Below, piece by piece: positions 1 to 18,200 of a stretch of 60,000 bases of DNA. Each line of letters opens with the position of its first letter. The first letter of the stretch is position 1. Below the pieces are notes generated by a model that searched no databases, was not told the DNA's origin, and saw only the letters and a list, made by a program, of their open reading frames with translations. The position numbers were made by a program, and so were the translations under genes. The stretch comes from Antedon mediterranea (taxonomy: Eukaryota; Echinodermata; Crinoidea; Comatulida; Antedonidae), in assembly GCF_964355755.1 (NCBI RefSeq), contig NC_092677.1, forward strand, positions 13,788,601 through 13,848,600, given 5' to 3'.

Positions 1-205
1 GCTCAGCTTTCTGTAAACATTTTTAGAATGTTTGCCTCGCGACGTTGTAGATTGATCACATTCGAAAATCTATTATTGTGTGTGGTACACTAACTGTTTT
101 TCCAACTCATGAAATATTCTCACCATCCAACTCATAATCATCCATTATTTGTATACAAATTAATCTTATTTCAAACAAAACGCAAGTATAAAAACCTGAA
201 CTCAC

Positions 206-4974
<4,769 letters not shown>

Positions 4975-6244
4975 TATTCATACATAGGCCTATGTACACG
5001 ACAATTCAAAAACCTATTAATTTACAAAAAAACATATGATTTAGTCTTCAATTGTTCTCAACTTTATTTGATTCACCGCCAAGAAAAAACCGTCAGATCA
5101 GTTGTTTTCATTTTTGGAAGGTCCATCCATAAACTTTGACCTGAATGTGACCTTTTCTTCTTTTTTTTAATTATTGCGTTTGACGGCTACTTGCGTTTCG
5201 TTTTTGTATACAAACGCGTCATAGACCAAAAATCCCCTTATAGTTCAGTAATCTTCGAAAAAGATCAGAAAGTGTTGTTGTTATGCATGATGAAGGTCAT
5301 ATATTTTATTTAATTATTTTATATAAAATAATTACTTCCGGTTATAGATAGGTAGTAAACGTCAATCAACCCATACTGAACGCGGACAAAACAGGATTAG
5401 CGAGAAATGCAGGTTAAAGCAATGTATTGGATTGTCTTTGGAGAATTTTACAGTAGGCGGAGGTATTGATGATAAAAGAAGAGAATAAAAAAAAATTGTG
5501 TAAATTGCTGACTAAAAATAAAACGCGTTTTCAAATAAAGGAGATCGAGGAAAAGAAAACGCAATCATCATATGCATTATTCTGAGCAACATGGCCGCGT
5601 TGTGACAAGCAGAAAGTATCTCATAAAAAAGTAAATAATAACCTACATTAAAATAAGATTTATTATATTAAATATTGTTTATAATTTGTTGAATAGCCAT
5701 GTTTTAGTCTGCTGGTTTTTAGGTTTATACTTTATTTCATCGACAAAGCTAGGCCAATTACCTGTGTAACTTACCTTATGTAAGCGGCTTAAAACATAGT
5801 TTATTGGGTGCCTTTTTATTACAGGAAGTGATCAATGGGCCTAGCTGTTTTTATACTTACTATGAATTCTTTTAGCCCTATATTTTTTTTTTCAAGTTTC
5901 ATGACGTTTTTTCATATTGAAAGAAGCACTGAATGAATGAAAATAAGTTTTAAAAATGATTTGTCGCCAATCATCCATTTTAATTAATTAATAATATTAA
6001 TACACTACTGTACTGTATACCCTTCTTGGTTTGGTTTCGAGACTTGGAGGCCGCCTATGCTCATTTGTCCCTCCATTGTTTTGTGGGGATTGTAAGGAAA
6101 AACTGGCTAATGCATGAAGTAGTGGCTAATATCACTTCTTAATACTGTACTTAAATTCTGGGCTGGACAACTTTACATAACATTAAATAAATTACAGTTG
6201 TATTTTTTTCATTTGTTCACAGATTTCCCATATAAAAACACAAC
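4975..6244. promoter_or_regulatory. Bidirectional PHAF1/PIGN intergenic promoter region
   Basis: The 1270 bp between the PHAF1 ATG (minus, 4974) and the PIGN ATG (plus, 6245) must hold both 5' ends. A YY1-like box, CAACATGGCCGCG (5588-5600), is a typical core-promoter motif. It is followed by possible donors at GTATCT (5615) and GTAAAT (5631). A pyrimidine tract plus CAG ending at 6222 looks like a 3' splice site just before the PIGN ATG, so PIGN probably has a non-coding first exon near 5600. CpG-containing stretches lie at 5200-5220 and 5370-5600. TSS positions cannot be fixed from sequence alone. Confidence 0.6.
6223..6244 (+). other. Probable PIGN 5'UTR segment downstream of a 3' splice site
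   Basis: A run of T and C followed by TTCACAG ends at 6222, 22 bases before the start codon. This fits the acceptor of an intron separating a non-coding first exon. The start context is ACAACATGG. Confidence 0.45.
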
Positions 6245-9200
6245 ATGGACTCATGGTTAGTAATAGTTGGTTTCCTTGTTCATCTTGTTTTCTTCATGTC
6301 GATCTTTGACATATACTTCACCTCACCATTGGTGCATGGTATGACACCAAAGGCTACCAACATACCACCACCAGCTGACCGATTGGTACTGATTGTTGCC
6401 GATGGACTGAGGGCTGATAAACTATTTAAACGGGAGAGTGATAAGCAATTAACGGCTCCGTTCTTAAGGTATGTTGAGTTGACTTTTCATTTTGTCAGAA
6501 ATGTTCCATTTAATTGGTGTCTGTCAAGAAGTAGTATTTAAAAATGTATGTAATCTTTCATCAGTTTACACCATGGACCTTTTATAGGTCCATGGTTATT
6601 ATAATATAGTAAAAACCTACTTTCATTTTTACTTGTGTGTTTTTCTTTGCTTTCTGTAAAAATGCGATTTCTATCCTTTTTTAGCCCCAGTAGCTGTTGC
6701 TATTCCAGCATGAAACAGCATAGTTTAAACAAGATATTACAGTACTTTTAGAGACTTAATTAATATCATTGTGGTTGGCTCTAAATAACAGAGACTAATA
6801 ATAGGTTGATTGATTGATTGAATTTGATTGAATTTATTTGGTTCATACATAAAATACAGGTTATATAGTGCATTTATATTTTGTGCTCTATATTTTTATT
6901 ATGTTTTTTTGTTATCAATTTTTATAGTGCCCTCTCTTGTTTAGTTTATGCTTTTTTCTCAAGATATTTCATTTTTCCAAGTTGAGACCTCTGATATGAT
7001 ATTTTATTTATTGCATAAAGGTGGCCTATCCAGTTGCAGTAAAGGAATTGATCATTATTGAAGGCCCTCAAATAAACATATGAAATATTCAAAACAAGTT
7101 ATTCTAATCCTAATGATTTACATCTGTGTTTAATTTTACATTTTATTAAATTTGGAAAATAATCATTATCAACAGAAAAAAAATTGAACTAGAAGGAAGT
7201 TGGGGTGTGTCTCACACTAGAGTTCCCACCGAATCTCGACCAGGACATGTAGCTCTCATTGCTGGGTTTTATGAAGATGTTAGTGCCATTGCAAAAGGTA
7301 AAATTATTTCTCTTTCAAACAAACAGTTTAGACATATGAAATAGATGTCATAGTCTTTGCATAAAAACAAATCATCTTTTAACTTAGTTCTTTAAAGAAA
7401 TAATTTCTGAGATTGATGATAATTGTTAATTTGGAAGATTTTTAAGGCGAGGCGTTTTTTTGGGTGAAATATGGTACCATAATCAAATAAATATATATGA
7501 AAATTAAAAAAAAAACCAATTAATATCTTGTGATAAAATACAGTAAAAATTATATCAAAATGCTTGAAAAAAATGATAGTGTGTACTTTATATATGTGTT
7601 GCGCATATTCAAGGGAGGTGCGGTGCGTTTGTTGAAGGGAGGTGTTTATTTGAATAAATACTGTATATTTTTAAAAACTTGCCGTAATATTAATGTAAAA
7701 AGTAAAGGTCGGGTTTTTGCTTTGAAATGTTAACTATATAAGACATACAATAATATATTCTGTAGGCTGGAAAGAAAACCCTGTTGATTTTGATTCAGTC
7801 TTTAACCAGAGCTCTTACACCTGGTCATGGGGTAGTCCAGACATCCTGCCAATGTTTGCAAAAGGTGAGTTTTTAAATTATGCAAATCAGAGTTTAAACA
7901 ACTCAATTTTATAAAATACTGAGGAATTATTTGAAGAGCTCTATAAAAGAAGAAGTAGAAGACCTCCTTTGGGACTCCCTAAGCTACTAACACATGTTCT
8001 GTTCACAGAACAAAAGACAGCGCCGTTCAATTGGTATTATTTTTCATTATTTACCCACAAAATGCTATCTTCCTTTCCGTGTAATGGAATAAGAGTAGAT
8101 GTAGATTACCTGTAAAACAAATAAGAGGAAATATATGTTTTAACACTACAGCTACAGTGAACCCTATTCAGGGTACATCTCTCTGACACATTGTTGGTCG
8201 TGAAAATGTTTCGTATATTCTACTGCAGTGAATACAAAAATTTTTATTCTATACACTGTACTGTACCAATTGATCTGTATTTTTAGGAGCAACTGGGGAT
8301 CATGTTTTTACCAATATGTACCCTGCTGAAAGTGAGGATTTTGCAGGATCAGATGCCTCTAAGCTTGACACTTGGGTATTCGATGAAGTCCAGGTACTGA
8401 CAAATGTGTTGACCGTTTTGCTTATTTTAGAAAAAATTTTCTAATGCCCATTTGAAATTTGTCTTTGAATGAGTTTATACTTTAATGATTTGCGATTTAT
8501 GTTTATTTTCTTTTAAAATTATGTTTCTGGTATGGTAATGCTGGTAAATTGTTTTTTTTTTACATTTTTTGACATTTTACATTTCAAAACCAGTCATCAT
8601 TGATTTAACCTGGACATTTCTGGTAACAAGCTGAATTTTTTCAAGATTACTCTAGGAATTACATGTCAGTATCTATAGTATACAATGCTTTCCTTCATAT
8701 AGAATGTGTCTCTCTTTTAACAGAAGTTTTTAAATGAATCCAAAAACGACGAGAACATGCACAAGAAGTTGACTTCAACAAAAGTAGTGTTGTTTCTGCA
8801 TCTTCTTGGTATTGATACAAATGGGCATGGTAACAAGCCATACTCTAAGGAGTACCTGGAGAATATCCAGGTGGTTGATACAGGTGTTCAACAGCTGGAA
8901 CAGCAGGTTGAGGAATACTTTGACAATGATGGCAAGACAGCGTATGTGCTTACAGCTGATCATGGAATGACTGATTGGGGTAAACCTTGATTTATTTACA
9001 AATTTTTACCTAAATATTGTAGTGATATGCCCAAATATGGTAGTGAATATGACATCATCATGTTCATATTTGTGCACATCACATTGTTTTTGTCGCATAA
9101 AGTTTGATAGTGTAGTAAGAGCTTTAGATTCAAAACAGCATAGAGAACAACTACAAAATGTATTGACATGCATTAAGCAATGGCTAACTGTGAATAATTT

Positions 9201-12200
9201 ATACAATAAGCAATTTATCCAATATCTTTGTACCTGATACATTAAAATTGTATTTTCCCTCTCAGATTTAGTATTAGGGAGCTTTTGATTTGCGACTACG
9301 AACCTAGGTCAGGTCAATCGATGTGTCGTCGGTCGGCGTCTGGACCTTAAAACCTTCAAACTTGTGTCAAGGCCAGGAGCGAAGACATGCGTCCCAATAT
9401 TCCCACATGCGCATAATGAACTAACTGACATAGTTTGATCGTCGATTATCAGTCGTCACAAAGCGACAGCTCTCTATTTTGGTACTTAGTATATACAGTA
9501 CCCATCAAATTCAATTCATGCACCCTCTACAGTTTTAGTGTTACATGCATATGCAGTCAACTATCCCAATACCATACTTCGGGTTGGCCAAATATGTCTG
9601 GTATTTGGAATGTGTTTGTAATGGTGAAAATCAATTTGAGACTGTTTTGAAAAAGAAAAGTCCGGTATTTGGAGAGTTTCCGATTTTCAGAGAGTCCGGT
9701 ATTGGGAGAGTTGACTGTACCATAGAACAATGAAAGGATTAATGTGACTAAATTTTAATGTTGCATTCTTTAGGGTCACATGGTGCAGGTCATCCAGATG
9801 AGACATTGACCCCACTTGTTGCCTGGGGTGCTGGAATCAACAAAGCTAGACCAGGCAATAAAAAGGACTTCCAGGACAATTTCATTGAAGGTAATCTTTC
9901 AGTGTTTTTGTTTTTTACTATAAAAATCAACATTTATTATTTTATAATATCATTTTATTTTAGTTACATTTTAGTTTTCATTGAATAATATTGATATTTT
10001 TATATAAAAAATAAATTAAATGAGAATGTTTAAACAAAAGATTTCCATATGTAAACAAACAGGAATCACTTGTCAAGTCCAAATGTTCTATGACTTTATT
10101 ATACTTTATAGATGACATTATAACACACCTAAATAAATTGTTGACATTTGATTGGATGATTGTGGGTCACATGGAATTGAATAGACTGTATTCTATTAAA
10201 CTCTGATGTCAGTGTATATTCTTGTTGTGTCTACACAGTGAAAAAAACCTTGTAGTGTCTGTAAGTGTTTGCCCCATTGCACTCATAAACATGTATTTAT
10301 TTGTATACCTACAGTGCCTTGTAATAACAATAATGATCAATTATGCTTTTTTATCCATACCAAATAAAAGGCAATTTTCCCATATTTGTTTGTATTTCTT
10401 TGTAAAAGCGAACTCATTTATACTCAACAGAATGGAAGATTGAGAACCGACGCTGTGATGTTAACCAAGCTGATATAGCGACTCTTATGGCATCCCTGAT
10501 TGGTATAGCATATCCCATGAACTCAGTCGGTGTCCTACCCATTGGCTACCTTAACATCAGTGAAGAATATAAAGCCAAAAGCTTGTTGACAAATGCTAAG
10601 CAAATCTTAGCTCAATATCAGGTAAAACATTCATTTCTGATGATGATGATGAAGTTTGGTAATGGCCTTCTACTTTCAAAACTGTTTTGTGGTCTAAAGG
10701 TCTGTCTACACTATCAAACTATTTTGACAAAAAAAGTGTGATGTGCCCAAATATGGTAGTGATATGACATCACCATGTCCATATATGGGCACATCACATT
10801 TTTTAGTGTAGACAGAGCTTTAAACGTTTTAGTTCAGTTTTCTTGATAGTTGGATGCTCTGGTGTTTTTAACTGTACATTGTTTGCAGAATTTGACAGCC
10901 TTTGTATAGTTTTTTTTTGAATGAATAAATATACATGAATATGTTTTTCAACAGACAGCAGATTTAAATATTATGTAAATGAAGCTAAACAATTTGTTCT
11001 GCACACTTTGAGAATTCTCTCATATTTCAGTTTTTTATTTTATCTGAAGGTTAAAGAAAACCATATGCGTGACACAACCCTAACTGTGTTCTTTAAACCA
11101 TTCCATTTTCTTACTGACAAACATCAGAAGTCGAAGGTTAAAGAAATTGAGAGGTACATCTTGCAAAAGCAATATGATCTTTCAGTAAGTATAAATAGCA
11201 AATATTATAGATTCTAAATTATACTAAAATAGATTTATAAATGAGGGCGTGTGGCTCACTGTGTTGCACGCTGGATTACCGATCATGAGATTGTGGTTCG
11301 AATCGAACTCTCGCCACATTGCTTATATCCTTAGGCAAGACACTTATATTAGCCTCTCTTCACCCAGGTGTATAAAATGGGTACCCGGTTAGATGAATAC
11401 ACAACTTTGTGCTAATTAATAGCTACATTGTGGGAGTATTCAGTATGTTTCCATATGTGTTAGATCCAAAAAATGATCGGGGTAATAATGCTATGTGAAG
11501 CACCTTTGAGCATAATTGTCTCTACTCCACCTAAGCGCTGTCTACACTATCAAACTTCTTATGACAAAAAAACGTGATGTGCCCATATACAGTATGGACA
11601 TGATGATGTCATATCACTACCATATTTTGGACACAGTTTTTTTGTCAAACTAGTTTGATAGTGTACCCCCAGCTTTAAATTGATCTGCAAACTTTACCCT
11701 CTACTAAATGTTTATTTTTTCTGCAAAAGTTTAAACAAGGAAAGTGATATTTTTTAATATATATTTGTGAGTAAATCGGTTTTATCATTTTCATATTCGA
11801 ATTAATTTTTTAGATGAAAGCCTCAATGGAATTGATTAAAGAATGTCTTGATGGGCTGAATTACTACCAGACTTATAACAGGTTCTTTCTAGGGTATGTT
11901 AAAGTATTGTCATAATCATTGAGATACTATAACGGCTAGAGAGTGAACTATGTGAGATTGAAGTTAAGACTGCTGTATCTGTTCAAAATATTTAGGACCT
12001 AAAAATGACCTAAAATATTACATTTATTTATTTTTGTATTTTATTTGATGTCTTTAGGCACATGTGGCCAAGAATTATCAATAGTAAATTAATCCATGTC
12101 CTATCAGATAGGTGGTAATCACAGGGGTCGTTTTTTAAACCAGTTCACCGGGGTAAACTTCAAAGTGCGCACTGTCAAACTGTGTACACAGGAACTACAT

Positions 12201-15200
12201 TTTATAGTGTATTGGTGTATCTGATTGGTTGATTTAAGTCAGCCATATTTCGTGTTAATGTCATATTTGAGCCTAATGTTGAATTGCTCGAGATACAATT
12301 TATATGTTTTAAATCTGTTGTTTTTATTATATTTTAGGGCTAGCATAGCTTGTGGATACATTGGCTGGATGCTTTACATCTTTCAGCATCTTCTACGTAA
12401 CCATACTAGCATCACTGTCAGTAGGCCTTCCAGCCCTACACGAGTGCTGTCGCAACAAGCTCTGGATCTGTTCTTCGCAGGCCTAGCTATTACCATAGCC
12501 ATTCTGCTCTACTGTCAACATTCTCCTATTGTTTACTATGTGTATGTCTGTCTTCCACTACCTTTGTGGTATCAAGTTCTTAAAAGGTACTGTATCTCAA
12601 TTTTTTTACTGTAGTATCATAGACAGATTCCGTGATACAGTAACACATTGTACAGCATGTGATACCTGTATCATAAGAACCATGTCATATGTGATGATGC
12701 ATTAAAAAAATTATTCCATAATACAGAATTTACATGTGACACACATGTTTATACAGATCTTGCCTATGATACTGAACTATTACAATGTTTTGTAAATACA
12801 TTACCGAGAACCAAAGGATATTGTCATTTAATACATTGAACTATAAAACTTTAATTTGTTTGGGAACACTATTGGGCAATATTTTTCATAGTAGATGTAT
12901 ATGATAAAGAAATGATGTCAATATTATCAACATTTTATCAATATATGAGTTTTTATTTAAATATAAATTATTATTTTTTTTAGAGTTGACATATTGAAAC
13001 AGATGTTTCAGTACATTAAATCCAATAATATGCAATTACAAATTATATGTTATATTGTAATTGCAATTGGGGCTTTGGAAGTGTTGGTGTTGAGTCTGTT
13101 TTATCGTGAAGTCATCTCCTTAGGCTTAGTAAGCCTAGCCGTCTGGGCACTATTGTCTTCGGATGTTCTACAAAAGAAAGTAAGTCTGATATACTGTAGC
13201 TAGGTGGTTAAGATGCTTGGGTAAAATTTTGTCCAGATTTTTTCTCTTGATAAAAACAACTCCACTTTAAAAAAACAATTCAAAGAATTTGTTTATGTAG
13301 GAAATCTTGTATGTACGTTTGTCTTGAATGGATTGTCACCTGTATAGGATATACAAGTGGGTTGTGCATGGTTTTTTTAAACTAGACAAGAGGACCAGTA
13401 AAATTACATTTTTACTGGTCCTCCACTCCATTTACTGGTCCTCCACTCCATTTACTGGTCCTCCACTCTATTTAATGGTCCTCCACTCCATTTACTGGTC
13501 CTCCACTCCATTTACTGGTTCTCCACTCCATTTACTGGTCCTCCAGTCCATTTACTGGTCCTCCACTCCATTTACTGGTCTTCCACTCTATTTACTGGTC
13601 CTCCACTCCATTTACTGGTCCTCCACTCCATTTACGTGTTCTCCACTCCATTTACTGGTCCTCCACTCCATTTACTGGTCCTCCACTCTATTTACTGGTC
13701 CTCCACTCCATTTACTGGTTCTCCACTCCATTTACTGGTTCTCCACTCTATTTACTGGTCCTCCACTCCATTTACTGGTCTTCCACTCTATTTACTGGTC
13801 CTCCACTCCATTTACTAATTCTCCACTCCATTTACTGGTCCTCCACTCCATTTACTGGTCACAGAATATGGGTATAATAGGGAGGCCTTCAATTAACTAA
13901 AAATCAGGTACTAATTTGTTTTTGACATGTTGTACTCCTGATATGTACTTTTTAACAGGTATTGTTAGGATGGATTATGTCATGTCTAATTTTAGCAATA
14001 TTTCCCATGATGCCTGTTGTTGGCAGAGAGCCAAATCTTCAACTTGTGTAAGTGTTCTTTGCTTTTTTTTATAAATGATTAAAACTGATAATATGACAAT
14101 AGAATAATAATTCATACATTGTATAAAGTACAAACAAGTTAGGAACCATACAATATATTGATTTCAGATCCATTCAGAAATTGAACTTCTATTTTAATCT
14201 AAATTTAATTTTTCTTGCTTGTAGATTCCAGCGATATATATTAAATGTATGATTATTGATATGCACTTTAATTACTGATTAAATAATATTGGTTAATTAA
14301 TTTTAAAAATATGGCTGCATGTAAGTGTCTATTGTATTTGTAACATGTGTTTAAATTGCATTTTAAATTATCATTTTAAAAACTATCTACAATAAAACAA
14401 TTTATAAACATATGTTAATTTATGTTTTTTTTTTGGCCTGTTTTCTATTCATTAAAAAAGAAAAACTATCCACAATAAAAAGATGTGTAAGCATGTTAAT
14501 TTATGTATCTTTCAGGTCTTTGGCCAGTTTTCTATGCATAAGTGTATTCATCATCGCTAGTATACTTAAATCCAGGTATTTGTTCATCTCTGGCATTTCA
14601 ACTATCAAAATAGTGCAATTTGTTATACTCTGCCTTGCAATATTCATCGTCCATTCAACAAGTAGAAATATACAAGCGAAGGAAGGACTTCCCGTAATTA
14701 ATCAAGTCCTCAGTTGGATGATTTTATTGTTGTCTTTCGTGCTGCCGCTTTTAACCTCTGACCTCATAGTTGAAAGGTTATTCAGCATAGCATCTGCATT
14801 TGTTTCTGTATATTTGCTGATGACTACAGCGTATCCTTTTGATATATTTTACTAGAAAAGATATATGCATTTTCAAATGTAGTTTAAAACCTTCCCAATA
14901 CCTTTGCAGTCATTTTGATGCCCCATGTAGATTGGATGACGTGTGCAATTACAAGTATGTATATAATAACAAAAACACTCTAGTATAAATCCTGTTTTGG
15001 GACACCCCTATTCAAGAATACACCCCTATTCAAGAATACACCCCTATTCAAGAATACACCCCTATTCAAGAATACACCCCTATTCAAGAATACACCCCTA
15101 TTCAAGAATACACCCCTATTCAAGAATACACCCCTATTCAAGAATACACCCCTATTCAAGAATACACCCCTATTCAAGAATACACCCCTATTCAAGAATA

Positions 15201-18200
15201 CACCCCTATTCAAGAATACACCCCTATTCAAGAATACACCCCTATTCAAGAATACACCCCTATTCAAGAATACACCCCTATTCAAGAATACACCCCTATT
15301 CAAGAATACACCCCTATTCAAGAATACACCCCTATTCAAGAATACACCCCTATTCAAGAATACACCCCTATTCAAGAATACACCCCTATTCAAGAATACA
15401 CCCCTATTCAAGAATACACCCCTATTCAAGAATACACCCCTATTCAAGAATACACCCCTATTCAAGAATACACCCCTATTCAAGAATACACCCCTATTCA
15501 AGAATACACCCCTATTCAAGAATACACCCCTATTCAAGAATACACCCCTATTCAAGAATACACCCCTATTCAAGAATACACCCCTATTCAAGAATACACC
15601 CCTATTCAAGAATACACCCCTATTCAAGAATACACCCCTATTCAAGAATACACCCCTATTCAAGAATACACCCCTATTCAAGAATACACCCCTATTCAAG
15701 AATACACCCCTATTCAAGAATACACCCCTATTCAAGAATACACCCCTATTCAAGAATACACCCCTATTCAAGAATACACCCCTATTCAAGAATACACCCC
15801 TATTCAAGAATACACCCCTATTCAAGAATACACCCCTATTCAAGAATACACCCCTATTCAAGAATACACCCCTATTCAAGAATACACCCCTATTCAAGAA
15901 TACACCCCTATTCAAGAATACACCCCTATTCAAGAATACACCCCTATTCAAGAATACACCCCTATTCAAGAATACACCCCTATTCAAGAATACACCTCTA
16001 TTCAAGAATACACCCCTATTCAAGAATACACCCCTATTCAAAAATACACCCCTATTCAAGAATACACCCCTATTCAAGAATACACCCCTATTCAGGGGGA
16101 CACTTCAAGAGGAAACCCCTATTCAGAGGGACAATCCTATTCAGGGGACACCCCTATTAAGAGAACACTTCCCGACAAACAAGCAAGAAGCAACATATTA
16201 CAATTATTTAACTTTCTTGTATATAAGGTTTTATTGTAACTGTTTGTATTGTATGGAGTGAGTGCAGTTCTTTACTTCTCATTCCTGGTTATTTTTCATT
16301 GATCACCGAATAAATATTATTATTATTATTATAACAATACTCCTATTATGATTACACTTTGTTGGGTTCCGGATGTGTCCTCTTAATAGGGTTCTAGTGA
16401 CATATTTAAAATATATTTTACCCACAAAGTTAAGTTTGATTTTCATGTGATGAAAGTTTTTAATTTACTATATATTTTGAAATTAATATGTACAATAAGA
16501 ATAGTACTGTATATTGATGATAGATTATCCTTTACAAATACCAACAGACATGAGGGTTTATTTTGCCTTGCACTGTGCTTCACTCTTTTTTCATGGCTTC
16601 TTGTGGAACTGGAGCTATGTGGGTCATCCAACAAGGTTTTTATTATTTTAATTTTGTTAACGATGTAAATGACAAACAGGAGCACTTATATTTATAGATA
16701 ATGTATTAAACATGACAAAATGAGTGGATTTAGAGATATTCATGTTGACCCTGGTTCCCCCCTCCTTTTCGGAGGATTCTTATCGGTCAAGCAATTGTCC
16801 ATCTTAACTGATATAAAAATGTGAATTTCCTGAAGAAGCCAACAACACTGCATAGTTTTGAGCCGTTGCTGCCTGCTGCTGATACCTTACCATTAGAAAT
16901 TTTATAGTATTGTTTTTTAGTTTTAGTTAACTCATCTCTCTTTAGAATTATAAAGTCTCTCCTTTAGTTGATTCCTATAGGTTTAAAATAGCCTCCTTGC
17001 TAGACCACCAATCTTAAAGATGTATTGTCCCCCAAAAACCTGAAAGACTTCGAATAGGCCATTTTACAGTTTTAATAAAGTTATTCACTTCTGTAGAAAA
17101 AAAAAATCCAAAAAATTATTTCACAACATAAAAATACAAAAGAAATTCTAACCAAAAAGCAATTGTCTGACAGACAATGGAGGTGTATTTTGCTCTAAAT
17201 TACATTTTTTTCCGATCCAGTTTTTTTAATAACTATTATGTAACATTAAAATGTAGACATTTTTTTAGAAAATAATATTCATGTTTTATAATTCCTTTAT
17301 TTTGTTTTCTTTTTAGCTGTGTCATCTTCAGTTTGAAAGACGAAAGCTTCTTGACGATGGTCCGTCTCGGCATTTATCGCTCAGTGATATACGTGTTGGT
17401 TACTTCTTCATCTTTTTTCTGCTTACTGCTTATTTTGGAACTGGAAATATAGCAAGTATCAACAGGTAACAGATAAACAGTATACATATAGTGTATTTCA
17501 GATTCTATATTTGATTCATTTCAATACCACATTAAAAAAATTTCCCTAACTTTCAGTGCTGTGACAATATTGGTTCCATATCGGATCTTATAGGAATAAT
17601 CGGTAATACAGCATCTCATGTGTATCACATGTTGTGCCTGTCTCATGTAAGGTTTAGAGTTACATATGGTCTATGGTCCTCACTGAGGACAAAATATTAA
17701 ATATTAATATTATTAATATTAATATTAATATTAATACAAAATGATACTAGGCGATACATGTGAAACATATGGAATGCTGTATTATCAAATATTCCTATGA
17801 TACTGGAAAAATATATAGATACAATACCGAGAATCGGGTGTAAAAAATAGTCGAGAACAATGTTTAGATGATCCTATTCCTATCAAAGTTAAGTACTTGG
17901 TTGGTTTAATTCAAATGTTATATTTTAATGTGTGAGCCTCTTCTGAAACATATCAGAGATATATCGGAATTACATCAGTTTTGTCAGAATTAACGACACA
18001 CAGGTATAAGAGAGTTGACCAATCAAACGAGAATTTACTCGTTTTGTTAGCTGTCCTCACGTTTGAGAACATCAGGCCATCATTGACTGTTCACATTTGC
18101 GTGAGAGAAACCAACAATTTATGTGCTTCATATATTTTATTATTTCATTTTACTTTTTAGAAAAATATAATGATTTGGATCATCTTAAGTCTATTGTATG

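Noticed and set aside
13411-13860. CRISPR-like array
   Set aside because: Regular 20-bp units have no spacers; eukaryotic intronic minisatellite.
13328-13900. 190-codon frame of [11 protein letters not shown]-like repeats
   Set aside because: Translation of the 20-bp minisatellite; no start, splice or family support.
14980-16160. Open frames over 360 codons on both strands (NRGVFL and HPYSRI repeats)
   Set aside because: They are readings of an 18-bp tandem repeat in a PIGN intron; open on both strands only because the unit is a multiple of three.
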